NCBI RefSeq assembly: GCF_003228315.1
Contig: NZ_CP029693.1
Span: forward strand, 3,581,001-3,645,000
Origin: Pseudomonas putida
Lineage (GTDB): Bacteria > Pseudomonadota > Gammaproteobacteria > Pseudomonadales > Pseudomonadaceae
DNA length: 64,000 nucleotides
Reading direction: 5' to 3'
Shown piece after piece: positions 28,024 through 39,357 of this stretch. The stretch's first letter is position 1. Each line of letters begins with the position of its first letter. Under the pieces are notes generated by a model. That model was not told the DNA's origin, made no database searches, and worked only from the letters and a program-made list of their open reading frames with translations. The position numbers and the translations under genes are program-made.

Positions 28024-29025
28024 TCAGGCAGTCGCCTTGTCGTCCTTCTTAAGACTTGCAGGCGGCCAGTTGTCGAGGCGCATGCCGAGGGACAGACCGC
28101 GGGAGGCCAGAACGTCCTTGATTTCAGTCAAGGATTTCTTGCCAAGGTTCGGAGTCTTCAACAGCTCTACTTCGGTACGCTGAATCAGGTCGCCGATGTA
28201 GTAGATGTTTTCCGCCTTAAGGCAGTTAGCCGAACGTACAGTCAGTTCCAGATCGTCAACCGGGCGAAGCAGGATCGGATCGATCTCGTCTTCCTGCTCG
28301 ATTACCACTGGCTCACTGTCACCTTTGAGGTCGACGAACGCAGCCAACTGCTGTTGCAGGATGGTTGCAGCGCGGCGGATAGCCTCTTCAGGATCCAGAG
28401 TACCGTTGGTTTCCAGATCAATAACCAGCTTGTCCAGGTTGGTACGCTGCTCGACACGGGCGTTTTCCACCACGTATGCGATACGGCGAACCGGGCTGAA
28501 CGAAGAGTCAAGCTGCAAGCGACCAATGCTGCGGCTTTCGTCTTCATCGCTCTGACGCGAGTCGGCCGGTTCATAACCACGACCACGAGCTACTACGAGC
28601 TTCATGTTCAGGGCGCCGTTAGACGCCAGGTTAGCGATTACGTGATCGGGATTAACGATCTCGACATCATGATCCAGCTGAATATCGGCAGCGGTAACCA
28701 CCCCCGAACCCTTCTTCGACAAGGTCAGCGTAACTTCGTCACGGCCATGCAGCTTGATAGCCAGACCTTTAAGGTTCAACAGGATTTCAATTACGTCTTC
28801 CTGTACACCTTCGATGGCGCTGTACTCGTGGAGCACACCGTCAATCTCGGCCTCGACTACTGCGCAGCCGGGCATTGAGGACAACAGGATGCGGCGCAGC
28901 GCGTTGCCCAGGGTGTGGCCAAAACCACGCTCGAGAGGCTCGAGAGTGATTTTGGCGCGGGTTGGACTGACAACCTGCACATCAATGTGGCGGGGTGTCA
29001 GGAACTCATTTACCGAAATCTGCAT
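28024..29025 (-). CDS. rpoA: RNA polymerase alpha subunit
   Basis: 333 residues. The N-terminal assembly domain ([20 protein letters not shown]) is followed by a linker near residue 235-250 and the C-terminal domain that binds UP elements and activators ([20 protein letters not shown], residues about 255-325). It lies between rpsD and rplQ as in the alpha operon of other gammaproteobacteria. Confidence 0.98.
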   Translation of the reverse strand: MQISVNEFLTPRHIDVQVVSPTRAKITLEPLERGFGHTLGNALRRILLSSMPGCAVVEAEIDGVLHEYSAIEGVQEDVIEILLNLKGLAIKLHGRDEVTLTLSKKGSGVVTAADIQLDHDVEIVNPDHVIANLASNGALNMKLVVARGRGYEPADSRQSDEDESRSIGRLQLDSSFSPVRRIAYVVENARVEQRTNLDKLVIDLETNGTLDPEEAIRRAATILQQQLAAFVDLKGDSEPVVIEQEDEIDPILLRPVDDLELTVRSANCLKAENIYYIGDLIQRTEVELLKTPNLGKKSLTEIKDVLASRGLSLGMRLDNWPPASLKKDDKATA

Positions 29026-29047
29026 GGATGCACCTATTTTCTAGCCC

Positions 29048-29668
29048 TTACTTGGAGTAGAGCTCGACAATCAGGCTTTCGTTGATGTCGGCGGACAGAT
29101 CACTGCGAGCAGGAACGTTCTTGAAAACGCCCGACTTCTTCTCAGCGTCTACTTCTACCCACTCTACGCGGCCACGTTGAGCACACAGATCGAGAGCTTG
29201 GACAATGCGAAGTTGGTTTTTTGCTTTCTCGCGAACAGCAACCACGTCACCAGCACGAACCTGGTAGGACGGAACGTTAACGGTTTTGCCGTTTACGCTG
29301 ATCGACTTGTGCGATACCAGCTGACGGGATTCGGCACGAGTCGAACCAAAGCCCATACGGTATACAACGTTGTCCAGACGGCATTCGAGCAGCTGCAGCA
29401 GGTTTTCGCCAGTTGCACCTTTCTTGCCAGCAGCTTCTTTGTAGTAGCCGCTGAATTGACGCTCGAGAACGCCGTAGATACGACGGACCTTCTGCTTTTC
29501 ACGCAGTTGGGTGCCGTAATCGGACTGGCGACCGCGGCGTTGGCCGTGGATACCAGGTGCTGCTTCAATGTTGCACTTCGATTCGATCGCGCGCACGCCG
29601 CTCTTCAGGAAGAGATCGGTGCCTTCGCGACGAGCGAGTTTGCATTTTGGACCAATGTAACGAGCCAT
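29048..29668 (-). CDS. rpsD: 30S ribosomal protein S4
   Basis: 206 residues. It begins [20 protein letters not shown] and contains the S4 RNA-binding segment ([20 protein letters not shown]). S4 starts 16S rRNA assembly and in E. coli represses the alpha operon. It lies between rpsK and rpoA with short gaps. Confidence 0.98.
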   Translation of the reverse strand: MARYIGPKCKLARREGTDLFLKSGVRAIESKCNIEAAPGIHGQRRGRQSDYGTQLREKQKVRRIYGVLERQFSGYYKEAAGKKGATGENLLQLLECRLDNVVYRMGFGSTRAESRQLVSHKSISVNGKTVNVPSYQVRAGDVVAVREKAKNQLRIVQALDLCAQRGRVEWVEVDAEKKSGVFKNVPARSDLSADINESLIVELYSK

Positions 29669-29686
29669 TCTTTACAATCTCCTGGA

Positions 29687-30076
29687 TTACACGCGGCGCT
29701 TCTTCGGCGGACGGCACCCGTTGTGCGGGATTGGCGTCACGTCGGTGATGCTGGCGATCTTGTAGCCACAGCCGTTCAAAGCGCGGACTGCGGATTCACG
29801 ACCTGGACCTGGACCCTTGACGTTTACGTCGAGGTTTTTCAGGCCGTATTCCAGCGCAGCTTGACCAGCACGTTCAGCAGCTACTTGAGCAGCAAACGGG
29901 GTGGACTTGCGGGAGCCGCGGAAACCCGAACCACCGGAGGTAGCCCAGGAAAGAGCGTTACCTTGACGGTCGGTAATGGTCACGATGGTGTTGTTAAAAG
30001 AAGCATGGATGTGGGCGATGCCATCAACCACTGTCTTTTTAACTTTTTTACGAGGACGAGCAGCAGGTTTTGCCAT
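29687..30076 (-). CDS. rpsK: 30S ribosomal protein S11
   Basis: 129 residues. A basic N-terminal tail ([12 protein letters not shown]) is followed by the family core [20 protein letters not shown] and the C-terminal [18 protein letters not shown], which contacts the platform of the small subunit. Confidence 0.98.
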   Translation of the reverse strand: MAKPAARPRKKVKKTVVDGIAHIHASFNNTIVTITDRQGNALSWATSGGSGFRGSRKSTPFAAQVAAERAGQAALEYGLKNLDVNVKGPGPGRESAVRALNGCGYKIASITDVTPIPHNGCRPPKKRRV

Positions 30077-30106
30077 GATTAAATTCCTGTCGATTCGCTG
30101 GGGCGA

Positions 30107-30463
30107 TTACTTGCGGATCGGCTTACGCGGACCTTTACGGGTACGCGCGTTGGTCTTGGTACGCTGACCGCGTACTGGCAGACCACGACGATGACGCAGA
30201 CCGCGATAGCAACCGAGGTCCATCAAGCGCTTGATTTTCATGTTGATTTCGCGACGCAGGTCACCTTCAGTGGTGAACTTCGCCACTTCGCCACGCAGCT
30301 GTTCAATTTGCTCGTCGCTCAGATCCTTGATCTTTGCTGCTGGGTTTACCCCAGTCTCTGCACAGATCTTCTGTGCAGTAGTGCGACCAACACCATAGAT
30401 GTAGGTCAGCGAGATAACAGTATGCTTGTTATCTGGAATGTTAACGCCTGCAATACGGGCCAT
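30107..30463 (-). CDS. rpsM: 30S ribosomal protein S13
   Basis: 118 residues. It begins [20 protein letters not shown] and ends in the Arg/Lys-rich tail that reaches the P site. It is separated from rpmJ upstream by 130 bases containing a strong hairpin, the usual boundary between the spc and alpha operons. Confidence 0.98.
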   Translation of the reverse strand: MARIAGVNIPDNKHTVISLTYIYGVGRTTAQKICAETGVNPAAKIKDLSDEQIEQLRGEVAKFTTEGDLRREINMKIKRLMDLGCYRGLRHRRGLPVRGQRTKTNARTRKGPRKPIRK

Positions 30464-30551
30464 TCAGTGGGACTCCAATTGACAGCTACCTACGCCCCGG
30501 AAGCCAAGAAATAGGGCGCGAGATAATATCGCTGTAATAACAAATAATCAA

Positions 30552-30575
30552 CCCGGTAGCGCACTAGCTACCGGG
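30552..30575 (-). terminator. Hairpin between rpmJ and rpsM (possible attenuator)
   Basis: Perfect 9-base stem CCCGGTAGC/GCTACCGGG with a 6-base loop. On the minus strand it is followed by TTGATTATTTG, an interrupted T tract, so termination is probably partial. It lies exactly at the spc/alpha operon junction. Confidence 0.6.
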
Positions 30576-30593
30576 CTTGAAGCACAATCACAC

Positions 30594-30710
30594 TCAGCCT
30601 TGGCGCTGTTTGTGACGCGGTTCCGCGCTGCAAATTACTCGAACAACACCTTCGCGGCGAATAATCTTGCAGTTACGGCACAGCTTTTTCACCGATGCAC
30701 GAACTTTCAT
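30594..30710 (-). CDS. rpmJ: 50S ribosomal protein L36
   Basis: 38 residues beginning [19 protein letters not shown]. Cys11, Cys14, Cys27 and His33 form the zinc ribbon, so this is the zinc-binding (C+) paralogue. It was located by reading the sequence directly between secY and rpsM. The TGA stop is at 30594-30596. Confidence 0.97.
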
Positions 30711-30737
30711 CACCAACTCCTCGAACCTTATGGGTAC

Positions 30738-32066
30738 TCAGCGCAACATGCCGCTGCCGTAACCCTTCAGGTTGGCTTTCTTCATCAGGGATTCGTACTG
30801 GTGCGAAACGAGGTGCGATTGTACTTGGGACATGAAGTCCATCACAACCACGACCACGATCAGCAACGAGGTCCCGCCAAGGTAGAACGGAACGTTGGCT
30901 GCAACCACCAGGAACTGGGGCAGCAGGCAGACGGCCGTCATGTAAAGGGCACCGAACATGGTCAAGCGAGTCAGAACGCCATCAATGTAGCGCGCAGACT
31001 GCTCACCTGGACGGATACCCGGAATAAAGGCACCGGACTTCTTCAGGTTTTCCGCTACGTCTTTCGGATTGAACATCAACGCCGTATAGAAGAAGCAGAA
31101 GAAAATAATCCCTGCACTAAACAGCAGAATATTCAACGGCTGACCAGGAGCGATCGACTGCGAGATGTCCTGCAACCAGCCCATACCTTCAGACTGACCG
31201 AACCAGGCACCCAACGAAGCCGGGAACAGCAAGATGCTGCTCGCGAAAATGGCCGGAATAACACCGGCCATGTTCACCTTCAACGGCAAGTGGCTAGTCT
31301 GCGCAGCGAAGACCTTGCGACCCTGCTGACGCTTGGCGTAGTGAACAGCAATACGACGCTGACCACGCTCAATGAACACCACGAAACCGATAATCGCTAC
31401 TGCCAGCAAACCGATGGCAACCAGGGCGAAGATATTGATATCACCCTGACGCGCAGACTCGAAAGACTGCCCGATCGCTCTCGGAAGACCGGCGACGATA
31501 CCCGAAAAAATCAACATCGAGATACCGTTGCCAACACCACGCTCAGTAATCTGCTCACCCAGCCACATCATGAACATCGCACCAGCCACAAAGGTGGATA
31601 CCGCGACGAAATGGAAGCCAAAGTCACCAGTGAACGCTACGCCCTGCCCCGCCAGACCAATGGACATGCCAATAGCCTGAACGAGAGCGAGGACGACAGT
31701 GCCGTAGCGGGTGTACTGGCTGATCTTGCGACGGCCAGCTTCACCTTCCTTCTTCAACTGTTCCAGCTGCGGGCTGACAGCGGTCATGAGCTGCATGATG
31801 ATCGATGCCGAAATGTACGGCATGATCCCCAGTGCAAAGATGCTCATGCGCTCCAGCGCGCCGCCGGAAAACATGTTGAACAAGCTAAGAATGGTCCCCT
31901 CATTCTGTCGAAACAGGTCCGCGAGTCGGTCCGGGTTGATACCTGGAACCGGGATGTGTGCGCCTATTCGGTAGACGATAATCGCCAGGAACAGAAAACG
32001 CAGACGAGCCCAGAGTTCAGACATACCGCCTTTGCCGAGCGCAGAGAGAGCACCTTGCTTAGCCAT
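30738..32066 (-). CDS. secY: Protein translocase subunit SecY
   Basis: 442 residues with ten membrane helices, the central pore of the Sec system that exports unfolded proteins together with SecE (57471-57839) and SecG. Conserved blocks: [16 protein letters not shown] near the N-terminus and a cytoplasmic loop rich in Lys/Arg. Its start abuts the rplO stop with no gap, giving translational coupling. Confidence 0.98.
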   Translation of the reverse strand: MAKQGALSALGKGGMSELWARLRFLFLAIIVYRIGAHIPVPGINPDRLADLFRQNEGTILSLFNMFSGGALERMSIFALGIMPYISASIIMQLMTAVSPQLEQLKKEGEAGRRKISQYTRYGTVVLALVQAIGMSIGLAGQGVAFTGDFGFHFVAVSTFVAGAMFMMWLGEQITERGVGNGISMLIFSGIVAGLPRAIGQSFESARQGDINIFALVAIGLLAVAIIGFVVFIERGQRRIAVHYAKRQQGRKVFAAQTSHLPLKVNMAGVIPAIFASSILLFPASLGAWFGQSEGMGWLQDISQSIAPGQPLNILLFSAGIIFFCFFYTALMFNPKDVAENLKKSGAFIPGIRPGEQSARYIDGVLTRLTMFGALYMTAVCLLPQFLVVAANVPFYLGGTSLLIVVVVVMDFMSQVQSHLVSHQYESLMKKANLKGYGSGMLR

Positions 32067-32504
32067 TTATTCCTCGAACTTGCCGCCAGCTGCTTCGATA
32101 GCCGCACGCGCACCCTTGGTGGCGCCGATTCCCTTTCCGATGGTTACAGCGCGAGCCACTTCACCGGACAGCATGATTTTCACGCGCTGTACGTTGACGT
32201 TGATCACGTTGGCATCTTTCAGGGACTGCACGGTGACGATGTCGCCTTCCACTTTAGCCAGCTCGGACAGACGCACTTCTGCGCGGTCCATGGCCTTCAG
32301 GGAAACGAAACCGAATTTCGGCAGGCGACGATGCAGCGGCTGTTGACCGCCTTCAAAGCCTGGAGCAATGGTGCCACCGGAGCGGGAAGTCTGACCTTTG
32401 TGACCACGGCCACCAGTCTTACCCAAACCACTACCGATACCACGGCCCGGACGATGCTTTTCGCGACGGGAACCCGGCGCTGGACTCAGATCATTGAGTT
32501 TCAT
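32067..32504 (-). CDS. rplO: 50S ribosomal protein L15
   Basis: 145 residues beginning [20 protein letters not shown], with the Gly/Arg-rich segment [20 protein letters not shown] that threads into 23S rRNA. It is adjacent to rpmD (3 bases) and secY (0 bases). Confidence 0.98.
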   Translation of the reverse strand: MKLNDLSPAPGSRREKHRPGRGIGSGLGKTGGRGHKGQTSRSGGTIAPGFEGGQQPLHRRLPKFGFVSLKAMDRAEVRLSELAKVEGDIVTVQSLKDANVINVNVQRVKIMLSGEVARAVTIGKGIGATKGARAAIEAAGGKFEE

Positions 32505-32507
32505 CGA

Positions 32508-32684
32508 TTAACCCTCGACACGCAGCATGTAGTAAGCCTTGTTGATCATCCCGCGATTCTCGGGAGTATCCTGGACTTCTACAGTGTGACCGATGCGACG
32601 CAGACCCAGACCCTTAACGCACAGTTTGTGGTTAGGGATACGGCCGGTCATGCTTTTGATCAGCGTAACTTTAACGGTAGCCAT
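32508..32684 (-). CDS. rpmD: 50S ribosomal protein L30
   Basis: 58 residues read directly from sequence: [20 protein letters not shown] at the start and YYMLRVEG at the end, TAA stop at 32508-32510. Position between rpsE and rplO and length match L30. Confidence 0.97.
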
Positions 32685-32686
32685 GA

Positions 32687-33187
32687 TCAGAAGATCTCCT
32701 TGACGCTTTTGCCGCGCTTGGCAGCAATGGACTCAGGAGACTGCATTGCCTTCAAACCTTTGAAAGTGGCGTGAACCACGTTTACCGGGTTAGTCGAGCC
32801 ATAGCACTTGGCCAGAACGTTCTGAACGCCAGCAACTTCGAGAACGGCACGCATAGCGCCGCCAGCGATGATACCGGTACCTTCAGAAGCAGGCTGCATG
32901 TAAACCTTCGAAGCGCCGTGAGCAGACTTCGTGGAGTACTGCAGAGTAGTGCCGTTCAGATCAACCTGGATCATGTTGCGGCGAGCAGCTTCCATTGCCT
33001 TCTGGATCGCAGCAGGCACTTCACGCGACTTGCCACGGCCGAAGCCAACACGCCCTTTACCATCACCAACCACGGTCAACGCGGTGAAAGTGAAGATACG
33101 GCCGCCTTTAACGGTTTTGGCTACGCGGTTAACTTGAACCAGCTTCTCGATGTAGCCTTCGTCGCGCTTTTGGTCGTTATTTGACAT
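32687..33187 (-). CDS. rpsE: 30S ribosomal protein S5
   Basis: 166 residues. The double-stranded RNA-binding part contains [20 protein letters not shown] and is followed by the classic [20 protein letters not shown] block. It helps maintain decoding accuracy. It lies 3 bases from both neighbours. Confidence 0.98.
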
Positions 33188-33190
33188 AAC

Positions 33191-33541
33191 TTAGAACTCC
33201 AGCCCAGCTTCACGAGCAGCATCAGCCAGCGCCTTAACGCGGCCGTGGTACTTGAAGCCAGAGCGGTCGAAAGCCACCTGCGAGACGCCAGCGGCCTTAG
33301 CACGCGTAGCGACCAGCTGGCCAACCTTAGTGGCCGCGTCAATGTTGCCGGTGGCACCATCACGCAGTTCTTTGTCCAAAGTCGAGGCGCTTGCCAGGAC
33401 TTTGTTGCCGTCGGCCGAAATGACCTGGGCGTAGATGTGCTGCGAAGAGCGGAACACGCAGAGACGCACGACTTCGAGTTCGTGCATTTTCAGGCGTGCT
33501 TTGCGAGCGCGACGCAGTCGAGTAACTTTTTTGTCGGTCAT
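33191..33541 (-). CDS. rplR: 50S ribosomal protein L18
   Basis: 116 residues, beginning [20 protein letters not shown] and ending in [13 protein letters not shown], the universal L18 tail. It binds 5S rRNA in the central protuberance. Confidence 0.98.
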   Translation of the reverse strand: MTDKKVTRLRRARKARLKMHELEVVRLCVFRSSQHIYAQVISADGNKVLASASTLDKELRDGATGNIDAATKVGQLVATRAKAAGVSQVAFDRSGFKYHGRVKALADAAREAGLEF

Positions 33542-33551
33542 TTGCTATGCC

Positions 33552-34085
33552 CTACTTCTTCTTGGCTTCTTTACGACGGACGACTTCGTCCGCGTAGCGC
33601 ACACCTTTGCCTTTGTACGGCTCTGGTGGACGGAAGTCGCGGATCTCGGCGGCCACTTGACCTACCAGCTGCTTGTCGATGCCCTTAATCAGGATATCGG
33701 TCTGGCTAGGAGTCTCAGCGGTGATGCCTGCCGGCAGTTCGTAATCCACTGGATGCGAGAAGCCAAGAGACAGGTTCAGCACTGTGCCTTTTGCTTGCGC
33801 CTTGTAACCAACACCGACCAGCTGGAGCTTACGCTCGAAGCCTTGGCTTACGCCTTGGACCATGTTGTTAACCAGTGCACGAGTGGTACCGGCCATTGCG
33901 CGAGTCTGTTGATCGCCGTTGCGAGCAGCAAAACGCAGCTCACCAGCTTCTTCAACGATCTCAACGGACGAATGGATGTTCAGTTCAAGAGTGCCCTTGG
34001 CACCCTTCACCGAAAGCTGTTGGCCTGCGAATTTTACTTCGACGCCGGCTGGCAGCTTAACGGGGTTCTTAGCGACGCGAGACAT
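33552..34085 (-). CDS. rplF: 50S ribosomal protein L6
   Basis: 177 residues, beginning [17 protein letters not shown], two tandem L6 folds, and the C-terminal [20 protein letters not shown] signature. Confidence 0.98.
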   Translation of the reverse strand: MSRVAKNPVKLPAGVEVKFAGQQLSVKGAKGTLELNIHSSVEIVEEAGELRFAARNGDQQTRAMAGTTRALVNNMVQGVSQGFERKLQLVGVGYKAQAKGTVLNLSLGFSHPVDYELPAGITAETPSQTDILIKGIDKQLVGQVAAEIRDFRPPEPYKGKGVRYADEVVRRKEAKKK

Positions 34086-34097
34086 GCTTATCCCCCC

Positions 34098-34490
34098 TTA
34101 GAACACAGTGCAAAGAACTTCGCCGCCGACACCGGCAGCGCGCGCAGCACGATCAGTCATCACACCTTTGTTGGTGGAGACGATAGACACGCCCAGACCG
34201 CCACGAACTTTCGGCAGATCTTCGACGGACTTGTACTGACGCAAGCCTGGACGGCTAACGCGCTTGACTTCTTCGATAACCGGACGGCCTTCGAAGTATT
34301 TCAGCTCGATAGACAGCAGTGGTTTGGTTTCGCTGCTGATCTGATAACCCGCAATGTAGCCTTCGTCCTTCAGGACTTTGGCAACAGCTACCTTCAACGT
34401 GGAAGATGGCATGCTTACGACGGACTTTTCAGCCATCTGGGCATTACGGATTCGAGTTAGCATGTCCGCTAACGGGTCCTGCATACTCAT
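34098..34490 (-). CDS. rpsH: 30S ribosomal protein S8
   Basis: 130 residues, [18 protein letters not shown] at the start and [11 protein letters not shown] at the end. S8 is the repressor of the spc operon in E. coli. It is separated from rpsN by an unusually long 209-base gap with a strong hairpin. Confidence 0.98.
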   Translation of the reverse strand: MSMQDPLADMLTRIRNAQMAEKSVVSMPSSTLKVAVAKVLKDEGYIAGYQISSETKPLLSIELKYFEGRPVIEEVKRVSRPGLRQYKSVEDLPKVRGGLGVSIVSTNKGVMTDRAARAAGVGGEVLCTVF

Positions 34491-34610
34491 GGGCTAGACG
34501 CTCCTAATACAGAAAAATTAGCCTTGCGGCTACTACGTGTCGCCGAGAATCTCCGGGCATGAAAAACACGGGCTCAGGCGAGCCGGGTATTCTAGACACA
34601 CCCCAGAAAT

Positions 34611-34638
34611 GAATCAAGCCCCATGAGGGGCTTGATTC
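34611..34638 (-). ncRNA. Strong hairpin in the rpsN-rpsH gap
   Basis: Perfect 12-base stem GAATCAAGCCCC/GGGGCTTGATTC with the 4-base loop ATGA. The adjoining segment at 34631-34647 can form an alternative stem (CTTGA/TCAAG), so the two folds compete. It is not followed by a clean T run. The role is uncertain: RNA processing, attenuation or protein-binding site. The rest of 34491-34699 shows only a weak second stem near 34571-34584 followed on the minus strand by TTTTT. Confidence 0.5.
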
Positions 34639-34699
34639 AGATTCAAGGCCACCGGCGGTCAGGAACTTGCGAACCTGAACGCCGAGACTTTGACAGTGC

Positions 34700-35005
34700 T
34701 TACCAGCTGGCTTTAACCAGACCTGGCACGTCACCACGCATTGCGGCTTCACGCAGTTTGTTACGGCCCAGGCCGAACTTGCGGTAAACGCCGTGCGGAC
34801 GACCAGTCAGGCGGCAACGGTTACGCATGCGCGAAGCGCTGGCGTCACGTGGTTGCTTCTGCAGAGCTACGGTGGCTTCCCAACGCGCTTCTGGACTTGC
34901 GTTCAGATCGACGATGATAGCTTTCAGCGCTGCACGCTTGGTGGCGTACTTGGCAACGGTGAGCTGACGCTTCAGCTCACGGTTTTTCATGCTCTTCTTG
35001 GCCAT
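34700..35005 (-). CDS. rpsN: 30S ribosomal protein S14
   Basis: 101 residues from the ATG at 35005 ([20 protein letters not shown]). The frame is open further upstream, but that part overlaps the rplE end and has no role. This is the long, zinc-free form: it lacks the two CXXC pairs and has [20 protein letters not shown] instead. Confidence 0.97.
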
Positions 35006-35018
35006 TTTCCTACTCCAA

Positions 35019-35558
35019 TCAGTTGCGGAACGGGAATTTGAAAGCACGCAGCAGAGCGCGGCCTTCGTCATCGTTCTTGGCAGTGGTGGTCAGGGTAATG
35101 TCCAGACCGCGGAGAGCATCGATCTTGTCGTAGTCGATTTCTGGGAAAATGATCTGCTCTTTCACGCCCATGCTGTAGTTACCACGACCATCGAAGGACT
35201 TGGCATTCAGGCCGCGGAAGTCGCGAACCCGAGGCAGGGAGATCGACAGCAGACGATCCAGGAACTCGTACATACGCTCACGGCGCAGGGTCACTTTGAC
35301 GCCGATCGGCCAACCTTCACGGACTTTGAAGCCAGCGATGGATTTGCGAGCGTAGGTCACAACGACTTTCTGGCCGGTGATCTTTTCCAGGTCAGCAACA
35401 GCGTGCTCGATGACTTTTTTGTCGCCGATCGCTTCGCCCAGACCCATGTTCAGGGTGATCTTGGTAACGCGCGGAACTTCCATCACGTTCGAAAGCTTAA
35501 GTTCTTCCTTAAGTTTCGGTGCGATTTCCTTCCGGTAAATCTCTTTTAGTCGTGCCAT
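35019..35558 (-). CDS. rplE: 50S ribosomal protein L5
   Basis: 179 residues, [20 protein letters not shown] at the start and [20 protein letters not shown] near the end. It binds 5S rRNA and contacts the P-site tRNA. Confidence 0.98.
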
Positions 35559-35578
35559 GGTCTTCTACCTAGCAGTGT

Positions 35579-35893
35579 TCAAGCATCAACCGCTTTTTGG
35601 GTCGACTTGAAGACACGAATTTTCTTACCGTCTTCTACTTTGAAACCAACGCGGTCAGCCTTGTTGGTTTCGCCGTTGAAGATGGCGACGTTGGAAGCGT
35701 GCAGTGGCGCTTCTTTCTCGACGATACCGCCCTGTACGCCCGACATCGGGTTAGGCTTGGTATGACGCTTGACCAGGTTCAGACCACCAACAACCAGACG
35801 GTTGTCAGCAAGAACCTTCAGCACCTTACCGCGCTTACCTTTGTCTTTGCCGGCGATCACGATGATCTCGTCGTCACGACGAATCTTTTGCAT
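35579..35893 (-). CDS. rplX: 50S ribosomal protein L24
   Basis: 104 residues with the KOW motif at the N-terminus ([20 protein letters not shown]). It is an assembly-starting protein of the large subunit. Confidence 0.98.
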   Translation of the reverse strand: MQKIRRDDEIIVIAGKDKGKRGKVLKVLADNRLVVGGLNLVKRHTKPNPMSGVQGGIVEKEAPLHASNVAIFNGETNKADRVGFKVEDGKKIRVFKSTQKAVDA

Positions 35894-35904
35894 GTCGGAT
35901 CTCC

Positions 35905-36273
35905 TTACAGCACTTCTGGGGCGAGCGAGACGATCTTCATGAACTTCTCAGTACGAAGTTCACGGGTCACTGGCCCAAAGATACGGGTGCCGATCGGCTC
36001 TTGCTTGTTGTTCAGAAGAACAGCAGCGTTGCCATCAAAGCGGATAATGGAGCCATCAGCACGACGTACGCCGTGACGAGTGCGGACTACAACAGCAGTC
36101 ATCACTTGGCCTTTTTTCACTTTACCGCGAGGAATTGCTTCCTTGACGGTTACCTTGATGATGTCACCGATACCAGCGTAACGACGATGGGAGCCACCCA
36201 GCACCTTGATGCACATAACGCGGCGAGCGCCGCTGTTATCGGCCACATCGAGCATGGATTGAGTCTGAATCAT
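35905..36273 (-). CDS. rplN: 50S ribosomal protein L14
   Basis: 122 residues, [20 protein letters not shown] at the start and [11 protein letters not shown] at the end, the highly conserved L14 pattern. It is the first gene of the spc segment after rpsQ. Confidence 0.98.
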   Translation of the reverse strand: MIQTQSMLDVADNSGARRVMCIKVLGGSHRRYAGIGDIIKVTVKEAIPRGKVKKGQVMTAVVVRTRHGVRRADGSIIRFDGNAAVLLNNKQEPIGTRIFGPVTRELRTEKFMKIVSLAPEVL

Positions 36274-36296
36274 ATAATTTCTCCGACCCCTAGTCC

Positions 36297-36563
36297 TTAG
36301 ACTTCCACAGCGCGTTCGAGAACATCAACCAGCGCCCAAGACTTGGTCTTGGCCAAAGGACGAGTTTCACGAATAGTGACTTTGTCGCCGATGTGGCACT
36401 GATTGGTTTCGTCGTGCGCGTGCAGCTTAGTCGAACGCTTAACGTATTTACCGTAGATCGGGTGCTTTACGCGACGCTCGATCAGAACGGTGATGGTTTT
36501 GTCCATCTTGTCGCTGACAACACGGCCAGTCAGCGTACGGACAGTCTTTTCGGCTTCAGCCAT
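36297..36563 (-). CDS. rpsQ: 30S ribosomal protein S17
   Basis: 88 residues with the OB-fold signature [20 protein letters not shown] and [19 protein letters not shown]. It is 2 bases from rpmC. Confidence 0.98.
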   Translation of the reverse strand: MAEAEKTVRTLTGRVVSDKMDKTITVLIERRVKHPIYGKYVKRSTKLHAHDETNQCHIGDKVTIRETRPLAKTKSWALVDVLERAVEV

Positions 36564-36565
36564 GA

Positions 36566-36757
36566 TTACTTACCTGCCTGCTGGTTGAGCACAGTCTTCA
36601 CGCGAGCGATGTCACGCTTAACTTGCGAGAGCAGATGAGACTGCCCCAACTGGCCAGTTGCTTTCTGCATGCGCAGATTGAACTGGTCGCGCAGCAAGCC
36701 GAGCAGTTGCTCGTTCAGCTGCTGTGCGGATTTTTCACGAAGTTCATTCGCTTTCAT
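36566..36757 (-). CDS. rpmC: 50S ribosomal protein L29
   Basis: 63 residues from the ATG at 36757 ([20 protein letters not shown]). This ATG shares its A with the rplP stop (TGATG). An in-frame GTG one codon earlier is less likely. It lies near the exit tunnel and helps form the docking site for signal recognition particle and trigger factor. Confidence 0.97.
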
Positions 36758-37170
36758 CACATCACCGTCCGTTTAACAAAGGAGGTGGCGAGCGGCAGCT
36801 TTGCAGCAGCCAGGGCGAAAGCCTCACGCGCCAGCTCTTCAGAAACACCCTCGATTTCATACAGGACTTTGCCTGGCTGAATCTGGGCAACCCAGTATTC
36901 GACGTTACCCTTACCTTTACCCATCCGAACTTCGAGTGGTTTTTTGGAAATAGGCTTGTCCGGGAATACACGGATCCAGATCTTGCCGCCACGTTTTACG
37001 TGACGGGTCAGAGCACGACGCGCTGACTCGATCTGACGAGCGGTGAGACGACCACGAGCAACAGACTTCAGCGCGAACTCGCCGAAGCTGACTTTGCTAC
37101 CGCGCAGTGCCAGACCACGGTTGTGGCCGGTCATCTGCTTGCGGAACTTCGTACGCTTTGGTTGCAACAT
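36757..37170 (-). CDS. rplP: 50S ribosomal protein L16
   Basis: 137 residues, [20 protein letters not shown] at the start, with the conserved Arg-rich loop ([20 protein letters not shown]). It contacts the aminoacyl-tRNA site. It overlaps the rpmC start by one base. Confidence 0.98.
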
Positions 37171-37182
37171 TTGGCGTACCCC

Positions 37183-37869
37183 TTACTTAGCAGCTTTTTT
37201 ACGAGGCGCTGGTGCTTGTGGCTTCAGCTCTTCTTGGCGACCACCGATTACTTCGCCTTTGAAGATCCAAACCTTTACACCGATCACACCGTAGGTGGTG
37301 TGAGCTTCGTAGTTGGCATAGTCGATGTCGGCACGCAGGGTGTGCAGTGGCACACGACCTTCGCGATACCATTCAGTACGTGCGATTTCAGCACCGCCGA
37401 GACGACCGCTCACTTGGATTTTGATGCCTTTGGCACCAATGCGCATGGCGTTCTGTACTGCGCGTTTCATAGCGCGACGGAACATTACGCGACGCTCCAG
37501 CTGCTGAGCTACGCTCTGCGCAACCAGCATACCGTCGAGTTCCGGCTTGCGGATCTCTTCGATATTGATGTGCACAGGCACACCCATTTGCTTGGTCAGG
37601 TCCTGACGCAGCTTCTCAACATCCTCACCTTTCTTCCCGATAACGATACCTGGACGAGCGGTGTGGATGGTGATGCGTGCAGTTTGGGCCGGACGATGGA
37701 TATCGATACGGCTTACGGACGCGCTTTTTAGTTTGTCTTGGAGATACTCACGCACATTCAGATCTGCGAGCAAATAGTCCGCATAAGTCCGACCGTCTGC
37801 GTACCAGACGGAGGTGTGCTCCTTGACGATTCCCAGGCGAATGCCAATGGGATGTACTTTCTGACCCAT
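37183..37869 (-). CDS. rpsC: 30S ribosomal protein S3
   Basis: 228 residues from the ATG at 37869 ([20 protein letters not shown]). The open frame continues upstream into the rplV end but without a start signal. The KH domain carries [16 protein letters not shown]. It ends in a Pro/Lys-rich tail. Confidence 0.97.
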   Translation of the reverse strand: MGQKVHPIGIRLGIVKEHTSVWYADGRTYADYLLADLNVREYLQDKLKSASVSRIDIHRPAQTARITIHTARPGIVIGKKGEDVEKLRQDLTKQMGVPVHINIEEIRKPELDGMLVAQSVAQQLERRVMFRRAMKRAVQNAMRIGAKGIKIQVSGRLGGAEIARTEWYREGRVPLHTLRADIDYANYEAHTTYGVIGVKVWIFKGEVIGGRQEELKPQAPAPRKKAAK

Positions 37870-37882
37870 CTCTTCGACTCCG

Positions 37883-38215
37883 TTACTTGTCAGCAACCTT
37901 GACAGTGATATGGCAAGACCGCTTGACGATGCGATCAGCACGGCCTTTGGCACGTGGCATGATGCGCTTCAGCGAACGCCCTTCGTTGACGAAAACAGTG
38001 CTGACCTTCAGGTCATCAACGTCTGCGCCTTCGTTATGCTCGGCGTTGGCTACGGCCGACTCCAGCACTTTCTTCATGATCTCGGCGGCTTTCTTACTGC
38101 TGAAAGCCAACAGGTTGAGCGCTTCGCCCACCTTCTTCCCGCGGATCTGGTCGGCGACCAAGCGGGCTTTCTGGGCGGAGATTCGAGCGCCCGACAACTT
38201 AGCGGCTACTTCCAT
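37883..38215 (-). CDS. rplV: 50S ribosomal protein L22
   Basis: 110 residues, [20 protein letters not shown] at the start and the hairpin segment [20 protein letters not shown] that lines the exit tunnel, without the insertions or deletions linked to macrolide resistance (by eye). Confidence 0.98.
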
Positions 38216-38226
38216 TTCCTAACCCC

Positions 38227-38502
38227 TTAACGCTTGGCTTTCTTGTCTGCCACGTGCCCGCGATAAGTGCGGGTACCGGCGAACTCGCCCAGTTTGTGGC
38301 CGACCATGTCTTCGTTCACGAGAACTGGGACGTGCTGACGACCGTTGTGTACTGCGATGGTCAGACCGACCATTTGTGGCAGGATCATCGAACGGCGCGA
38401 CCAGGTTTTCACTGGTTTGCGATCGTTCTTCTCCGCCGCCACTTCGATCTTCTTCAGTAGGTGAAGATCGATAAAAGGACCTTTTTTCAGAGAACGTGGC
38501 AC
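38227..38502 (-). CDS. rpsS: 30S ribosomal protein S19
   Basis: 91 residues, [20 protein letters not shown] near the start and [17 protein letters not shown] at the end. The start codon is GTG (38500-38502), with GAGGGA about 8 bases upstream. Confidence 0.98.
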   Translation of the reverse strand: MPRSLKKGPFIDLHLLKKIEVAAEKNDRKPVKTWSRRSMILPQMVGLTIAVHNGRQHVPVLVNEDMVGHKLGEFAGTRTYRGHVADKKAKR

Positions 38503-38518
38503 TGTCGTATCCCTCTAT

Positions 38519-39343
38519 TTACTTGCGACGACGGACGATCATTTTGTCGGTACGCTTATTACCACGAGTCTTCGCGCCCTTAGTCGGGAAGCCCCATGGC
38601 GATACCGGATGACGACCACCAGAGGTACGACCTTCACCACCACCATGTGGGTGGTCAACCGGGTTCATGGCAACACCACGAACGGTTGGGCGAACGCCAC
38701 GCCAGCGTTTGGCACCAGCTTTACCCAGCGAACGCAGGCTGTGCTCGGAGTTCGAGACTTCGCCCAGGGTCGCACGGCATTCAGCCAGGACTTTACGCAT
38801 TTCACCGGAACGCAGACGCAGGGTAACGTACACGCCTTCACGAGCGATCAGCTGAGCCGAAGCACCAGCGGAGCGAGCGATCTGCGCGCCTTTACCTGGC
38901 TTCAATTCGATGCCGTGTACGGTGCTACCAACTGGAATGTTGCGCAGCTGCAGAGCGTTACCCGGCTTGATCGGCGCCAAAGCACCTGCGATCAGCTGGT
39001 CGCCAGCACTCACGCCTTTAGGGGCAATGATGTAGCGACGCTCGCCATCTGCGTACAGCAGCAGAGCGATGTGAGCAGTACGGTTTGGATCGTATTCGAT
39101 ACGCTCGACAGTGGCAGCGATGCCATCTTTGTCGTTGCGACGGAAGTCGACCAGACGGTAATGCTGCTTATGACCACCACCAACGTGACGAGTGGTAATA
39201 CGGCCATTGTTGTTACGACCACCAGACTTCGACTTCTTCTCGAGCAGCGGTGCGTGAGGAGCGCCTTTATGCAGCTCCTGGTTGACCACCTTGACCACAA
39301 AACGGCGGCCAGGGGAAGTCGGTTTGCATTTAACGATTGCCAT
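38519..39343 (-). CDS. rplB: 50S ribosomal protein L2
   Basis: 274 residues, [20 protein letters not shown] at the start. The conserved [20 protein letters not shown] block contains the His required for peptidyl transfer in E. coli L2. Confidence 0.98.
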   Translation of the reverse strand: MAIVKCKPTSPGRRFVVKVVNQELHKGAPHAPLLEKKSKSGGRNNNGRITTRHVGGGHKQHYRLVDFRRNDKDGIAATVERIEYDPNRTAHIALLLYADGERRYIIAPKGVSAGDQLIAGALAPIKPGNALQLRNIPVGSTVHGIELKPGKGAQIARSAGASAQLIAREGVYVTLRLRSGEMRKVLAECRATLGEVSNSEHSLRSLGKAGAKRWRGVRPTVRGVAMNPVDHPHGGGEGRTSGGRHPVSPWGFPTKGAKTRGNKRTDKMIVRRRK

Positions 39344-39357
39344 GATGCACCCCTTCC

